A stretch of 64,000 bases of DNA from Malachius bipustulatus (GCA_910589415.1 OU342630.1:27871867-27935866); one strand, 5' to 3'. Counted from the first letter of the stretch, positions 12,357 to 24,108 are shown. Translations and numbers: made by a program. The notes: generated by a model from the sequence alone, not told the origin.

Positions 12357-14530
12357 TTTTCAAGATCATACCATAAGTCGTCATTAACTTTTTTGTTTCA
12401 AATGGAACGGTATATTATTCATTTTTGGATTGTATGAGAAAATTCAAAGTTTTTAGACTTGACTTTTGATTTTTGTATAGAGTAATTTACGAGTCATGAA
12501 AAAATGAAAATGACAATAATTTTCAATTAACAAATAAGAGCTTTACATTGAAAAAGGCACAACCATATCAGAAAACGGTTTATGTGTCCCTAGCTTAACT
12601 TCTCAGGTGGTTTCCTATTATGCGGATGAAATATTTATACAGGACGATGAAAAACCTGTTTTTTTTAATTTACTAATTTTTTTTTTCTAAAATTTCAATA
12701 CCGTAGAGTAGTATACATGAAAAGTTAGGTTAGGAACATGAAAACTGTTTTCCCATTTCTTGAGCCGTTTTCAATGTCAGCTGCTTTGAAAATTAGTGGC
12801 GTCTATGAGTCGGAAAAAACCCGAAATTTCCTAATTTTTTCAGACGCAACGAAACCACTTTCCTCCCCTGTTTTCGCCGGTGCTGAACACGATGGCGTAG
12901 ACCACCCTGTTTTCGGGTTGCGTTCACCTCCTATTGTCCAAAACCCACCCCCTTTTTTAAAATCTCCGTTCTAATGCCCCCGGGTCAGAAAAAACGCGTG
13001 TACTCGCTTCTGGGGATGCCTTGTATCTAATGACAACTGCCCGGCATCCTGCGCCCACCCCTTTGGCCAAGAACCACTCTCCAAGGGGGTTGAAAATGTT
13101 TTTTTTATAATCCTGAATATTTCTGCATTCTCCCGTTTTCGAGGATGCTAAATACGATGGTAACCCATTTTACACCTCTACCACCCGTTTTTATCCCCCT
13201 AAATCGAGTAAAACACCCTCCAAGGGAGTTGAAAATGAGTTTTTTTATTAATTGGGTAAGCTGCCGCAAACCCCCGTTTTCAAAGGTTCTGAACACGATG
13301 GACTACCTTAGACCTCTACCGCCCTCCTAAATTGACAAAATCACCCTCCAAGGGGGTTGAATTTTTTTTTTTAACCGTGAATGTTGGAAATATTATTTTG
13401 TATCATAATTTACCTACCGTGTTTTCTATTAGTAAAAATATGGAGACAACGTTTCTGTTACTCTTACGTAAGAATGTGATGTACATTTTGAAGAGTATCA
13501 GCTATGTAATTCTACTTGTAAAAGACCAAAGCTACAGTAGTTTTTCCCCCAGCTTTACTAAAAGATTATCATTATAATATTATTATTTCTAATTACCTAC
13601 ATAAATTTGTTCAATATTTTCTATTTGTATTTGCATGTGCATTTGTATGTTTTACATTTATTATTATGCGAGTATACATATTAAAGATTAACAATGTTTT
13701 ATTAAACGTTTACCTTGATTTATCACCATAAAAATACCCTAGTCAAAAACATAATTCAAAACTGTAACCCTATTAAAAAACACCCAATATTTTGCTCAAT
13801 AGAAACACGGTAAATTATGATACAAAATAACATTTCCAGCATTCCCGAAAAAAAAATTTCAACCCCCTTGGAGGGTGATTTTGTCAATTTAGGGAGGTGG
13901 TAGAGGTCCTTGAAAACGGGGGTATGCGGCAGGTCCAATTAATAAAAAAACAGATTTTCAACCCCCTTGTACGGTGCTTTCCTCGATTTGGGGGGATGAA
14001 AACGGGTGGTAGCGGTCTAAGGTAGTGACCATCGTGTTCAGCAACCTTGAAAAAGAAGGGAGGAGACAGGTTGTCCGATTAATAAAAAAACACATTTTAA
14101 ACCCCCTTGGAGGGTGGTTCTTGGCGAAGGGGGTGGGCGTTGGGTGACGTGCAGTTGTCATTAGATACAAGGCTTCATTAGACCGTAGATTTAAAAAAGG
14201 GGATGGTTTTTGGCCAATAGGGGATGAACGCAACCCTAGAAAGTAATTTGCCCTACGCCATCGTGTTCAGCACCCCCGAAAACGGGGGAGGAAAGTGGTT
14301 TCGTTGCGTCTGAAAAAATTCGGGTGTTTTCCGACTCATAGACGCCACTAAATAGAAAACTACGATTTTTCATAACTCATAATTCATAACTCATAAATTA
14401 CTCGTTTCAAATTTCAACTTTAAAAACCGTTCTCATATAAATTTCCCATTCAATCCATAAATAGGTAATATACCTGGTGTTCCATTTCAAACAAGAAAGT
14501 TAATGACGACTTCCGGTATAGTCTCGAAAG
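12357..14530. mobile_element. Foldback MITE of the shared-module family, split by a nested element
   Basis: The outer arms pair: AAGTCGTCATTAACTT at 12375 is matched inverted at about 14493-14508, and AAATGGAAC at 12410 is matched inverted at about 14480. The left half contains the family module (ACGGTTTATGTGTCCCTA and TATACAGGACGATGAAAA) also seen at 22116, 35307, 38385 and 43180. With the nested insert (12796-14348) removed, about 620 bp remain. The outermost bases are uncertain. Confidence 0.7.
12796..14348. mobile_element. Nested GC-richer palindromic element with repeated subunits in each arm
   Basis: Terminal inverted repeats begin GTGGCGTCTATGAGTCGG and are flanked by TA at 12794-12795 and 14349-14350. 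Each arm has three diverged copies of a unit of about 130 bp. Each unit is marked by CCAAGGGGGTTGAAAATG (left arm at 13081, 13220 and 13348; inverted in the right arm near 13855, 13965 and 14100) and by a GAACACGATGG motif. A 370-bp AT-rich loop (about 13425-13795) is not palindromic. Short frames read through the arms, but they mirror each other and are not genes. Confidence 0.8.
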
Positions 14531-14539
14531 TGGTACATA

Positions 14540-15892
14540 CAGGGTGAATTATAAAAAACGCCCCAAGCGATAACTCCGTTATTTTTGAAGATATGAGAAA
14601 ACTTTTTGAAACAAGTGGCGCAGTTTATCATCATCAATGTTTTGGAATAAACGCTCGATCAAAACAACTTCCTGTTCAACCGAAAGTAACATCAACTTCA
14701 GGTTTTTAAATGGAACACCCTGTATATTTTATTACTTTTGGATTCTTTGTTTAGTTGTTCTTCAAAAAACTTGTAATACCATATGCCTAAACGCAATCGC
14801 TAGTGACATATTCGTCAGTTAATTTATTTAATAAAGTAGGCAGTGGAAAGCTTCAATATGAAATAGTGTCAATAAATTTCATCTTTTAATTGGCAAATTG
14901 CATTTTCTCTTATTAGTGTTTTATACTTTTTGGTATTAATCATGGATTACAATGTGTTAACAGACATGATTCAAGTATTCCCGCAATTGTTGATGAAAGA
15001 AATTTTCAGCGGAGGTTTGGTGTCAATTGGTATTTTATTGTTATAATAATAATAATTGAAGTTGGTATTATAAGTAATCTAATAATTGGGCCCTTTTTCA
15101 TAAATGGGATACTAAATCAGGAAAAATATAGTCAACTATGAACTACAGAAATTGTTAATTTCCTTAACAACTTGCCTCCTGTTAAACGAATTACAGTATA
15201 TTTTCAGCAAGATGGGGTAAGCCTCATAATGCTAGAATTAATGATGAATAGCTAAATGCCGAATTGGGTGTAAAGTGGATCGGAACAAATGGACTAGTAA
15301 GGTGGCCCGGCCCGCGCGATCACCCGACCTAACGCCTCCGAATTTTGGCAACAACCTTTGGCAAAAGATCTTGTGTATTTCACACGTCCAGAGAACGAGG
15401 CAATTTTAAGGCAGCGAATAATCAACGCTTGTCTCCAAATACCACCAAACATTATATCGTATATATCACCGGTGGAATAGCTAGAAGGTATAATTTATTG
15501 TGTTCAAGAGAATATTGACCTATATCTTTAATAAATTTAGGCTACTCGTTTGATTTCATTAGATAGAATAGATAAAATGAATAAAAGTCTTTTATTCTAG
15601 CCACAGCTTACTTTATTTAATATCTCACTAGCGATTGATTTTAGGCGTATGGTATTATAAGCTTTTTGAAGAACAATTAAACAAAGAACCGAAAAATAAT
15701 AAAACATACAGGGTATTCCATTTAAAAACCTGAAGTTGATGTTACTTCCGGTTAAACAGGAAGTTGTTTTGATCGAGGGTTTATTCCAAAACATAGATGA
15801 TGATAAACTGTGCCACTTTGTTTCAAACAGTTTTGTCATATCTTCAAAAATAACGGAGTTATCGCTTGAGGCGTTTTTTACAATTCACCCTG
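14540..15892 (+). mobile_element. Internally decayed DDE transposon with CAGGGTG ends
   Basis: Ends CAGGGTGAATT and its complement are flanked by TA at 14538-14539 and 15893-15894. The inverted arms are about 180 bp (14540-14728 and 15708-15892) and include ATAACTCCGTTATTTTTGAAG. Between them lies the C-terminal half of a transposase (15085-15480). The element links the CAGGGTG termini of the foldbacks to a transposase of the same family as the one at 36725-37805. Confidence 0.85.
15085..15480 (+). pseudogene. Transposase remnant (Tc1/mariner superfamily, DDE C-terminal half)
   Basis: Translating with frame changes gives GPFFINGILN, then QQDG followed by PHNARINDE, then VKWIGTNG, WP and ARSPDLTPPNFG, and a tail ending ISPVE. 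The order and wording match the near-intact transposase at 36725-37805 (HDGAPPHY ... RWIGRG ... ARSPDLNPLDFSVWG). The second catalytic Asp (QDG) survives, while the third position (NPLD in the other copy) reads PPN. Stops and at least two frameshifts interrupt it, and the N-terminal DNA-binding half is lost. It explains the 1.35-kb size of the enclosing element, larger than its pure foldback relatives. Confidence 0.75.
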
Positions 15893-16033
15893 TATATGGC
15901 CGTGAAAATATCTTGATATGAATGAGTGAAGGAGAATCATGAATAATCTTGGAGTCCGGAGATTCAGAATTCAAAGTTTTTCTAGCCACGAAAACTTCTA
16001 TGGAACGGCTGCCATAGGAAACATTGATGTGTA

Positions 16034-17780
16034 CAGGGTGTCTCATAATATAGATTAGATTAGATTAGATTGTCTTCAAAAAATTTATGTTTTCAACCCT
16101 TACTTCGTAGAATCTCTGCATACTTATTGATTATGAATAAAACACTAATGTTTTGTAAAATTCTACTGTATATTGATCGATGATAGAAACGTTACACGTG
16201 TTTCGCTACTTTTCATGTAGCATCTTCAGACGTAAATAAAATTATTGATACAGTAACATAGCAACAGTATTACCTAAGTGATCATAAAACAAGTAACTAG
16301 ATTTAAATGAATTTCTGGAGATCCACAGACATTTACATAATCAACAATACACAGTAATAAATGAACAGCTAGACACATATCGTTCTCCACTACTTGATTT
16401 TCTTCTTGATATCAACAACTAAGAAGATTCTGAAGAAATTACATTATGATCTAGTTAGTTCTCTTAAAAATTCATTTAAATCTAGTTACTTGTTTTATGA
16501 TCACTTAGGTAATACTGTTGCTATGTTACTGTATCAATAATTTTATTTACGTCTGAAGATGCTACATGAAAAGTAGCGAAACACGTGTAACGTTTCTATC
16601 ATCGATCAATATACAGTAGAATTTTATAAAACATTAGTGTTTTATTCATAATCAATTAGATTGTCTTCATTTGACCACGTATCCATAAAATTATGTTTGT
16701 TCCAAGTCAAGGCGTACTACAATGCTGGGGGCATGTTATGTAATACAATATATGGGGGCTATTTCCCGGATTTTGGTAAATTTAGTAAAAATGAAAAAAA
16801 TTGCTATAGGTAGGTATAGTTTATTCCTACGAGCCACCCCTGGGGAAAGGTATCACCCCTTAAAGTTAAAGGTTGAAAATCTATTTTTTTGCAATAACTT
16901 TTTCATTAGTTGGCCGATATTGTTGAAATTTGGCATTGTTATTTGTGGTAATAAGAAGCCCCTTTAACTCAATGTAGATTAAAATTATTAAGTCCAGTGG
17001 TATCCGCAGTGGGCACCCTCACCAATATTATTGCAAAGATAAATGTGCGCCACTAACTTATCTTAAATTTTGTTATTTTTTCAGATTATGCAACTAATAA
17101 TAGAACTTTTTTATTCCTTGAGTTTTTTTCTATCGTTGCTCGTTTGCGAAATCAAAAAATACAGTCCACTTAATGTCTTATAAAAAAAATTCGTTAGTTT
17201 TGATGTTAAGAAATGTACCTACTTAATTTAGGGTTAATTTGTTGTTGTTACATATTAATATTAATAATTATAAAAGTAATACAAAAAATTATTATTTACA
17301 AAAGAACATTTTCTCCATGTTTCTTTCGTGATTCAGGGATTTGCAATTAAGTGGTATTTGATTTTTTTCTTTTAAACTAATCAATATACGAAAAAAATTC
17401 AGAAGACAAAAAAGTTGTATTGATACTATATAAGTTGATTAATCTGAAAAAAATCTCAAAATTTTGAAAAAGTGAGTGGCTTACATTTTTCTTTGCAATA
17501 ATATTGGTGAGGATGTCTCCCCGGACCACTAGATTTGATAATTTTAATCTAATTAGGGTTACAGGAGCTCCTTATTGCTACAAATAATACTACTAAATCT
17601 CAACAATATCGGCAAAAGAATGTTTGAGATATTTAGGTATGGAAAAGCAATTTTAAATAAGACGTTTAACACCCTATATCTTGAAAACGAAGCATTGGCG
17701 GACCCATATTTATATGAACTTTTAATTTTAAAATCACTCAAACAATTGGCAATTTATTATAATACTGAATACACACCCTG
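16034..17780. mobile_element. Foldback element, split by a nested repeat (probable)
   Basis: Left end CAGGGTGTCTC after TA (16032-16033); right end ACACCCTG before TA (17781-17782). Inner arms pair clearly: GGCCGATATTGTTGAAATTT at about 16913 and CACCAATATTATTGCAAAG at about 17018 have inverted matches near 17600 and 17495-17515. The outer left arm is poorly matched and contains a (GATTA)n run at 16051-16070, so joining both ends into one element is an inference. Confidence 0.55.
16079..16655. mobile_element. Inverted-repeat retroelement fragment with two hammerhead-like motifs
   Basis: Flanked by the 14-bp direct repeat TTAGATTGTCTTCA (16065-16078 and 16656-16669), read as a target duplication. 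Arms of about 185 bp (16124-16315 and 16470-16654) are almost identical. Each holds CTGAAGAT, a GCTAC/GTAGC hairpin, GAAAC and the self-complementary ACACGTGT: plus strand 16553-16590, minus strand 16192-16229. This matches the CUGANGA-stem-GAAA layout with a tiny stem III, as in Penelope-like elements. No reverse transcriptase is left. Class and ribozyme function are inferred. Confidence 0.55.
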
Positions 17781-17782
17781 TA

Positions 17783-18914
17783 TAAGTTTGAGCAAAGGTG
17801 GCTTATACTGTGCTGCACCATGCACCACCCATTAAAAGGACTTTTATCTCGATAATTGTTCGCTCTATTTAATATTAAAATTAAGATAAAAAATTTGTAA
17901 AATATTTATTTTTGCTTTTTTATTTGAAGTGAATGGGGGGTTGTGCCACACCGAGGTCTATATGTATGTGCTACAAGAGATTAGAAAACAATATCTAAAA
18001 TATTGTACCAAAATTATGCCAAAAATTATCAAAATCGGCCAACTATTGAAAAAGTTTTTCCATTGTTTTTTCCACCACCGTAATTTCCCGTCAATAACAG
18101 TATCTGAGCCATACTTTGACACTGTCAAACTTTATTATTAGGTATAATAGGACAATAATAAAAAAATGTTATAGTAACATAATAGGATACTTCGAGGAAT
18201 ACTTCTACTACCGGTGTATGCAGTATCATAATATTCATAATTGCGGTATTTTAAAACGCTTGCGGAAAACGCTTGTAAACTATTTTAGTTTACAGTAGTA
18301 TTACTGGCACTTATACATATTATACAGTACACTTAAACTCCATAATAGATTACTAGAAACATCCAATGAGTTAATGATTGTACTCATCTGAATTATTGCA
18401 CCATCTTCGAGATGTTCAAAGGCAATAACTTACATACATAAAAAAATTAAATAAAATTTGAATGGCGAAATCGTCTGTAAGTGTGGTAGGTACTTGCTGT
18501 AATGTAGAGAGGGGAAGGTGGACGACAATTAACAATATCTCCGTGTACTACGTAAGAGAAATAACGAGCATATAAAGCGTTTTGTAAAGTTATTGAATAA
18601 TAGTGTTACACGGCTACTTTATTGCATCTTTACAACAAATTTTATTACACCTCGCCTAAGGACGATATTACTTGAATGTTAATGTTTATTTAATATGATA
18701 ATTGCTCTTGAGGATGAAATTACATTTTTTTTATCATATACTTATAGGAATTACCACAGTTATTTCTAAACGTTTGATTTTTATTCGATTTATTCATATT
18801 CGTTAATCTAAAACAGAATGTATGAACCTAACATATTAGGTAGGTACATACACCTAAATGGGGACGATAATAATAATTATTATCATATTATGAAAAAAAA
18901 ATTAAGTAAAATTC
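17783..18914. other. No gene recognised
   Basis: AT-rich DNA with short frames (for example 17929-18141) that carry no recognisable domain. Confidence 0.45.
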
Positions 18915-19200
18915 CCTTATTAGAAAGTATTTATTGTGGCTCACATCTAGTCCTGCTATATTAACCCCATCAGGTCAGTCTCTTTAAGGAAGCTGATCAC
19001 CTTGACTGTTGTTAATGTATCAGATCCTCCGGTGTGAGTCTCTCCCGAAGGTTTATAATCCGGTCCTTCCTAAAGCGGGACACTCGCATAGGATGTGTTT
19101 TGCTGTTTCGTCATTCTCCAGGCACAGGCGGGATTGAGCGCTGACCGCGAAACGCGAAACCCATCCTGCGCCGATGATGATTCAGCTTGTAGTGCCCAGT
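18915..19200 (-). pseudogene. C-terminal tail of an R1/LOA-type non-LTR retrotransposon
   Basis: On the minus strand, codons read SRLCLENDETAKHILCECPA, the cysteine-histidine motif that ends the ORF2 of many R1/LOA/Jockey-group elements, and then, after a frame change, LTTVKVISFLKETDLMGLI before a stop. The stop is followed by a short untranslated tail with AATAAA. Only about the last 80 residues remain, and the reverse transcriptase and RNase H are absent. The fragment is slightly more GC-rich than its surroundings. Confidence 0.7.
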
Positions 19201-20833
19201 ATATAGTATATTCAGTATTCAGTTTTTCCTGCTAAACTCCAATAGTTCTTTGATATAAAACACTCATACTTATAAATAAAGATAACAATAAACAGTGACT
19301 AGACATTTCTTTTCGTATAGAAAAGAGAGACTGACAAGTGAAACTATATTAAATATTATATTATTCAAAAGCAGCTAGAAGAACACAAACATAAAATTGA
19401 CTACCTGATCTCTGATAAAAAATTGTGACCCAAAAATCTAGACCAGCAACAATGATTCGTGGAAAAAAAAAACTGATACAATAAATATTCGTCTGCGATA
19501 TAATAAATTCTGTGACCACAAGAGCGGATTCTTCATGTGGCTGGGAATAGGCAGGCAATCATTTCTGAAGACTATGAGGACCCTCCTTGGAATATGTGGA
19601 GAGTCATTGATGTCAGTAGTTATTGATGATAAGTGCAGGTCAGGTGGCCGAGTTCATTCTTACACCTACTCCAATATCACGGGGTGGATTCCTTTACCTC
19701 GACTCAAACTCAAACTGTATCACAACAAACAAAGCCAGATTCCTAACATTTATTTGCGGTGAAATATAGCTCTTCTCTCTTTGATCTCCACGCTATGAGC
19801 TATACTGAAACGGACGACTTATATCTTATTTTTTTTATCTTAAACCTATACATACATTCCTCATTTCTTTTTACCTTTTTGTCTCAAAAATAAGATTAGT
19901 GGTATAAAGAAACTTTAATTTTTCGTTTATTTTCCTTCTAGACATTGAATAAATAACAGTGAACAGGTTTGTTTGTCTGGGGATTTTTTAAAGGATAACT
20001 AGTTCATTAATCATAGAAAATTGACAACATAAAAATAATAATATTATGTAATTTACATTAATATTTCTTACAACGTCTTTCGATTGATTTTCGATTTCAA
20101 ATTATATCAATGTGCAATAAGTTAATTTAGTAACTTCGGTCCTAGAAGAGATCTGAACAAAATTTGGCATCTAGTAATAGCAAAAACAGTCTCGCTTGTT
20201 AATAAAAGCAAGAAAAGAAGCTCTACACATCAGAAAAAAATAAGTTTCTGTAGAAAATTACAGAATTTTCAGACTATAAGTGATTTGTATAGAGAAGTAA
20301 ATAATAGATCAATTACAATGTTTTTTATTTGCGTTCCGAGTCCTGTGAAATTTTTTTTTTTATGTTGGTCAAAACTAAATATCCCCTCTATTACTACTAC
20401 CACTTTCACAAATTAGTAATGCATCACCTGCCAAAATCATCTATTTGGGTGAAACTGTCAAAATTATTCTTCTTTAATACCAGCAGTGTGTCATGTTAAA
20501 TTGTAATTTAATAATTTAATTGATTTGTCAGTTATAATTCTGATTTTTAATTCGTCAGTATTTGTGATGCACTGATGCAAGTGCAAGACTGACGAAACTG
20601 ACAGTTTATAAAAATTTGTCATTTACAACATTTGTATTCAATAATGATAATCTTGTAATTATTACAAAAATATGTACCTATTATTGGCGTAACGTTTATA
20701 TCGAGGTTTGTATTGAATGTGAATAAATAATTTCAATAACGGACTGTATTATACTATTTCTTAGGTAGGCCCGAGTAGGTACTTAGCTGTTAGGAAAATG
20801 TCAATAAAAATCATTCAATGCTTTTCGTATACA
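19201..20833. other. No gene recognised
   Basis: AT-rich DNA. Frames at 19361-19558 and 19535-19762 overlap on opposite strands and show no domain. Confidence 0.45.
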
Positions 20834-20835
20834 TA

Positions 20836-22113
20836 GAGGGTGTCGCTAAAAGGTACCAACAACGCTCTACCACAGACTCCCGAATACAAAATACGCCGAT
20901 CTAACCGAAATTATCTATGTCCAAAAAAGCACCATTTTCAAGATACAGCCCTTAAAAGAGCGTCAACCAAAAACAAGTTTTCGAGAATAAGTCAAAAATT
21001 GATTAACTGAGAAACTTCAAAATTGCACCGCCTACTACTGCTGTTAAAAGCAATAGCGACTGACATAATTTTACAAACATTGACATACAGAGTGTTCCTG
21101 TTTTTGTTTGTTCTCCTATAAAAGTTTGATTTCTTGTATAGTTTTCCCAGAATTAATTTTTATTGATGGACTTACACCATGAAAACGTATTTGTGAAAAT
21201 CTCATTTTAATTAAAATAATAATTTTTATTCCCCAGAAAAGATTACATTCGCATTTATTGGCCTTAAGATAAAATTGTAGCAGGCGGTAGAACTAAAGTT
21301 TTTCATTCAATTCATTTTTTTACTTATTTTGGAAAATGTGTATTCAGTCAACCCCCTTTAAAGGGCTGTATCTTGAAAAGGGGCCCATCTTAGACATAAA
21401 TAATAGCAGTTAAATCGGCATATTCGTAAACCAGGAATCCATGGAGAACGTTGTTGTTGAAGTTAATCTTTAAACTAAAAAAAAGATTTTCACAAAAGTA
21501 GTTTTTAGTAGTGTAGGTCCATAATAAAAAATTAATTTCAGGAAAACGATGCAAGATACCAAACTTTTATAAAAGGGGTAAAACTTTAGTAATACTTTAG
21601 GCTTTGAATAAAAAATACATAATCAATCAGTGGTGTGCGGATAGAAAAGTTCTGTCAGCTTACTGAAACATATATAAAAGGTGCCTCTCCACCAAAGCAA
21701 CACACAGGAACATTATGTTTCCATTTGTTGCTTTTTGTTCCAAATTTTAGGAACTTCGAGAAACAAGTGCAAAATATTGCGTGCAAACAAATGGCAACAT
21801 ACAACAAGCAACGACTCCTACTAGCAACATCACAGAACATTGAGCAACGTACTAGGAACATTCGTAAACATTTCGGAAATTTGGAACAGAAACATAAATG
21901 TTCCCTTTTGTTGCTTTGGTGGATACGTGTCTTTTATACTTACAAAAACTATGTCAGCTTACTGTATTTAACAATAGTATAGTAAGCGGTGAAATTTTGA
22001 AGTTTCTCAATTAATCCGTTTTTGACTTATCCTGGAAAACGTGTTTTTGTTTGACCCCATTTGAAGGGCTGTGTCTTGAAAAGGGTGCCTTTTTGGATGT
22101 GCTCGTTAATTTA
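20836..22113. mobile_element. Composite foldback repeat, right end lost
   Basis: The left end GAGGGTGTCGCTAAAAGG follows TA. A close relative starts at 24482. CAAGATACAGCCCTT (about 20939) has inverted matches near 21365 and again near 22068, and the ATAAAAGTTTG block at 21117 is inverted near 21565. There is thus an inverted repeat within an inverted repeat. The outer right end is missing where the next element (22116) begins. Confidence 0.6.
21673..21938. mobile_element. Small nested inverted-repeat element
   Basis: CCACCAAAGCAAC (about 21690) pairs with GTTGCTTTGGTGG (about 21911), and TATAAAAG at the left pairs with CTTTTATA at the right. Inside, GTTGC and GGAACAT words recur. The 115-residue plus-strand frame across it (21635-21982) is judged a by-product of the repeat. 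Confidence 0.55.
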
Positions 22114-22115
22114 TA

Positions 22116-23202
22116 CAGGGTGGGACGCCACTACCGCCTTGGTCTGTGTGGCCTGAACCGTGCGCGATTTAAAAAATTTCGAAACTGGGTCTTACACAGG
22201 AATCCTCTAATCTAAAATTATTTTGGACTATACAGATGTCCAATATAAAAGTGACGTATCAAAGTTATTACATTTGTTATTACAATTTTAAATTATCTGA
22301 GAAGAAAAAGAAAAAGTACGATTTGTTTTTACAGTTGGTGTTTAAATGGAGAAGTTTGTGAGTTATAAACAGGTCAAAAATCGCACTTTCAGAAGTTCTT
22401 GTGCAACGTAAATGGCTCAAGATAGAGGAAAACGGCTTACATATGTCCCTATTTAAACTTTTTATGTACTAGCCTATCGATGTACTATTGAAAAATCTCA
22501 ATTTTTTTCAGATTTTCTATCGCTTTTTATAAACATTTCATCTACATCAAAGGATAGAGTAGGTACTTGAAAAGTTGAAATAGGGACATGTAAGCCGTTT
22601 TTCTCTATCTTGAGCCGTTTTCGTTGTACAGGGCCTTAAACTTTGAAAATTGCGATTTTCACTTGTTTATAACTCACAAACTTCTCCATTTAAATACCAA
22701 CTTAAAACCCATTCTTATTAGATTTTCTCAGACACTCTATAAATGCAATAACATATCGATGGTGAACTGGCAATAAGTCCTATCTCAAAAAAGTAAATTG
22801 GCCAGGAAGCGAAAAAAACGTTCTTTTTTTTTTAATTTAGAATTTCCGAAACAAGAAAAAAATACGTACCTATATGTTTATTTTGTAACATATATACTTA
22901 ATTTTAGCAATAAATATTAATCACATGCTGAACGTGTATAATAGCAGATAGGACAATTTAACACAATAAACGGAAAATGCCTGAAATTTCAGATAGGACA
23001 TATTGCCAGTTCACCATCGATATACGAGCATTCGATTTTAAAAAACATAACTTTAATATGTCACTCTCTTATGGGACAACCAGCATATTCCAAAATAATT
23101 TCAAATTATAGGCACTAGGCACTGTACAAAAACCAGTTTCGATATTTTTTTCAAATCTCACGTATGGTTCAGGCTCCGAGGCGGTAGTGGCGCCCCAGCC
23201 TG
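22116..23202. mobile_element. Foldback MITE of the shared-module family, with a nested MITE
   Basis: Ends are CAGGGTGGGACGCCACTACC and an inverted, slightly diverged copy at 23180-23202, flanked by TA. The middle (about 22330-22700) contains the shared module in both orientations: AAAACGGCTTACATATGTCC and TAGGGACATGTAAGCCG. The 265-bp insert at 22756-23020 accounts for the asymmetry of the arms. Confidence 0.8.
22756..23020. mobile_element. Nested 265-bp MITE
   Basis: Ends TCGATGGTGAACTGGCAATA and its complement are flanked by TA at 22754-22755 and 23021-23022. Inside these, AGATAGGACA and its inverted partner lie near both ends. AT-rich centre, no coding sequence. Confidence 0.8.
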
Positions 23203-23325
23203 TATACCTACACGGTGACTGGTGGTTCATGAGCTTTACATACATTCATCTCACATAGACCAATGGTAAATAGCGGACTTTAAGGCGGGTTGAAATTACA
23301 AAAGAATTTTTTTTTTGGTAATAAT

Positions 23326-24108
23326 TAGGGATTGCAATACCGAAGGATAATCAGAATACCGGTATTTCGGTATTTATTTGTAATAATACCGGTATACCGA
23401 TATTATACCGGTTATTTTTTAAGAAATGCAAATTTCGAATTTCAGTACAATTAATCAATTTATGGACGTTTATAAATTATATGTTTATATGTATTTATAA
23501 AACAAAACAATAACTATCTCTTTTCTTAACAATTACTAAGTCATAAAATAAGATAACAACAGCAAACTAAAAGTAAAACAAACATAAATTTAAAAATTAA
23601 AAAGAAAATTCCGTATTCAGGTTTTAAAAAAAAAAATACATATTGTTGTTTGCTTGGCTTTCATGGACTTCAAACTTAAACATTTGTTACTTATTAATTA
23701 GACATTGCTTACCTATATATTGTTTAAAAAATGTGATTTCAAAAAACATAATGCATCGATGGTGTAATCGTTAAGATTAGAACGTATTTTTGTACAAACT
23801 GCTCCTGCTGCCGAAAATGCCCTCTCAGACTGATAGTCGGTGGAATTGTAAGGAGATAATAATTGTAAATGCTAACACAACATGCTAAAACTTTCTTCGA
23901 CGCGTCAGCGGCGTGCCATTCCAGACGGCCAAATCCAGACCAGAACCAGACTGTCGGCAGTTCGCAGTTTGCACTACGCAGTACGCACGTGCGTCGGAAA
24001 TACCTAAATACCGGTATTTTCCGGATATAAATACCGGAATTTCGGTATTGAATTTGCCGAAAAAATACCGGTGTTTGGTATTCCGGTATACCGGTATTGC
24101 AATCCCTA
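23326..24108. mobile_element. hAT-like element with ACCGGTAT subterminal repeats
   Basis: Terminal inverted repeats TAGGGATTGCAATACCG; perfect 8-bp target duplication GTAATAAT at 23318-23325 and 24109-24116. Variants of ATACCGGTAT occur many times within about 100 bp of each end, as expected of subterminal transposase-binding sites. A piece of hAT transposase survives at 23712-23836. Confidence 0.85.
23712..23836 (-). pseudogene. hAT transposase C-terminal (dimerisation) remnant
   Basis: The minus strand reads QSERAFSAAGAVCTKIRSN then LNDYTIDALCFLKSHF and ends at a stop. SER.FS.AG followed by R..L and a LxFLKxH-like ending is the signature of the hATC dimerisation region. About 40 residues remain, and the rest of the transposase has been deleted or has decayed. 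It confirms the hAT assignment of the enclosing element. Confidence 0.8.

Noticed and set aside
16051..16070. (GATTA)n run considered as a telomere-type repeat
   Set aside because: The insect telomere repeat is TTAGG; this is a short GATTA microsatellite next to a target duplication.
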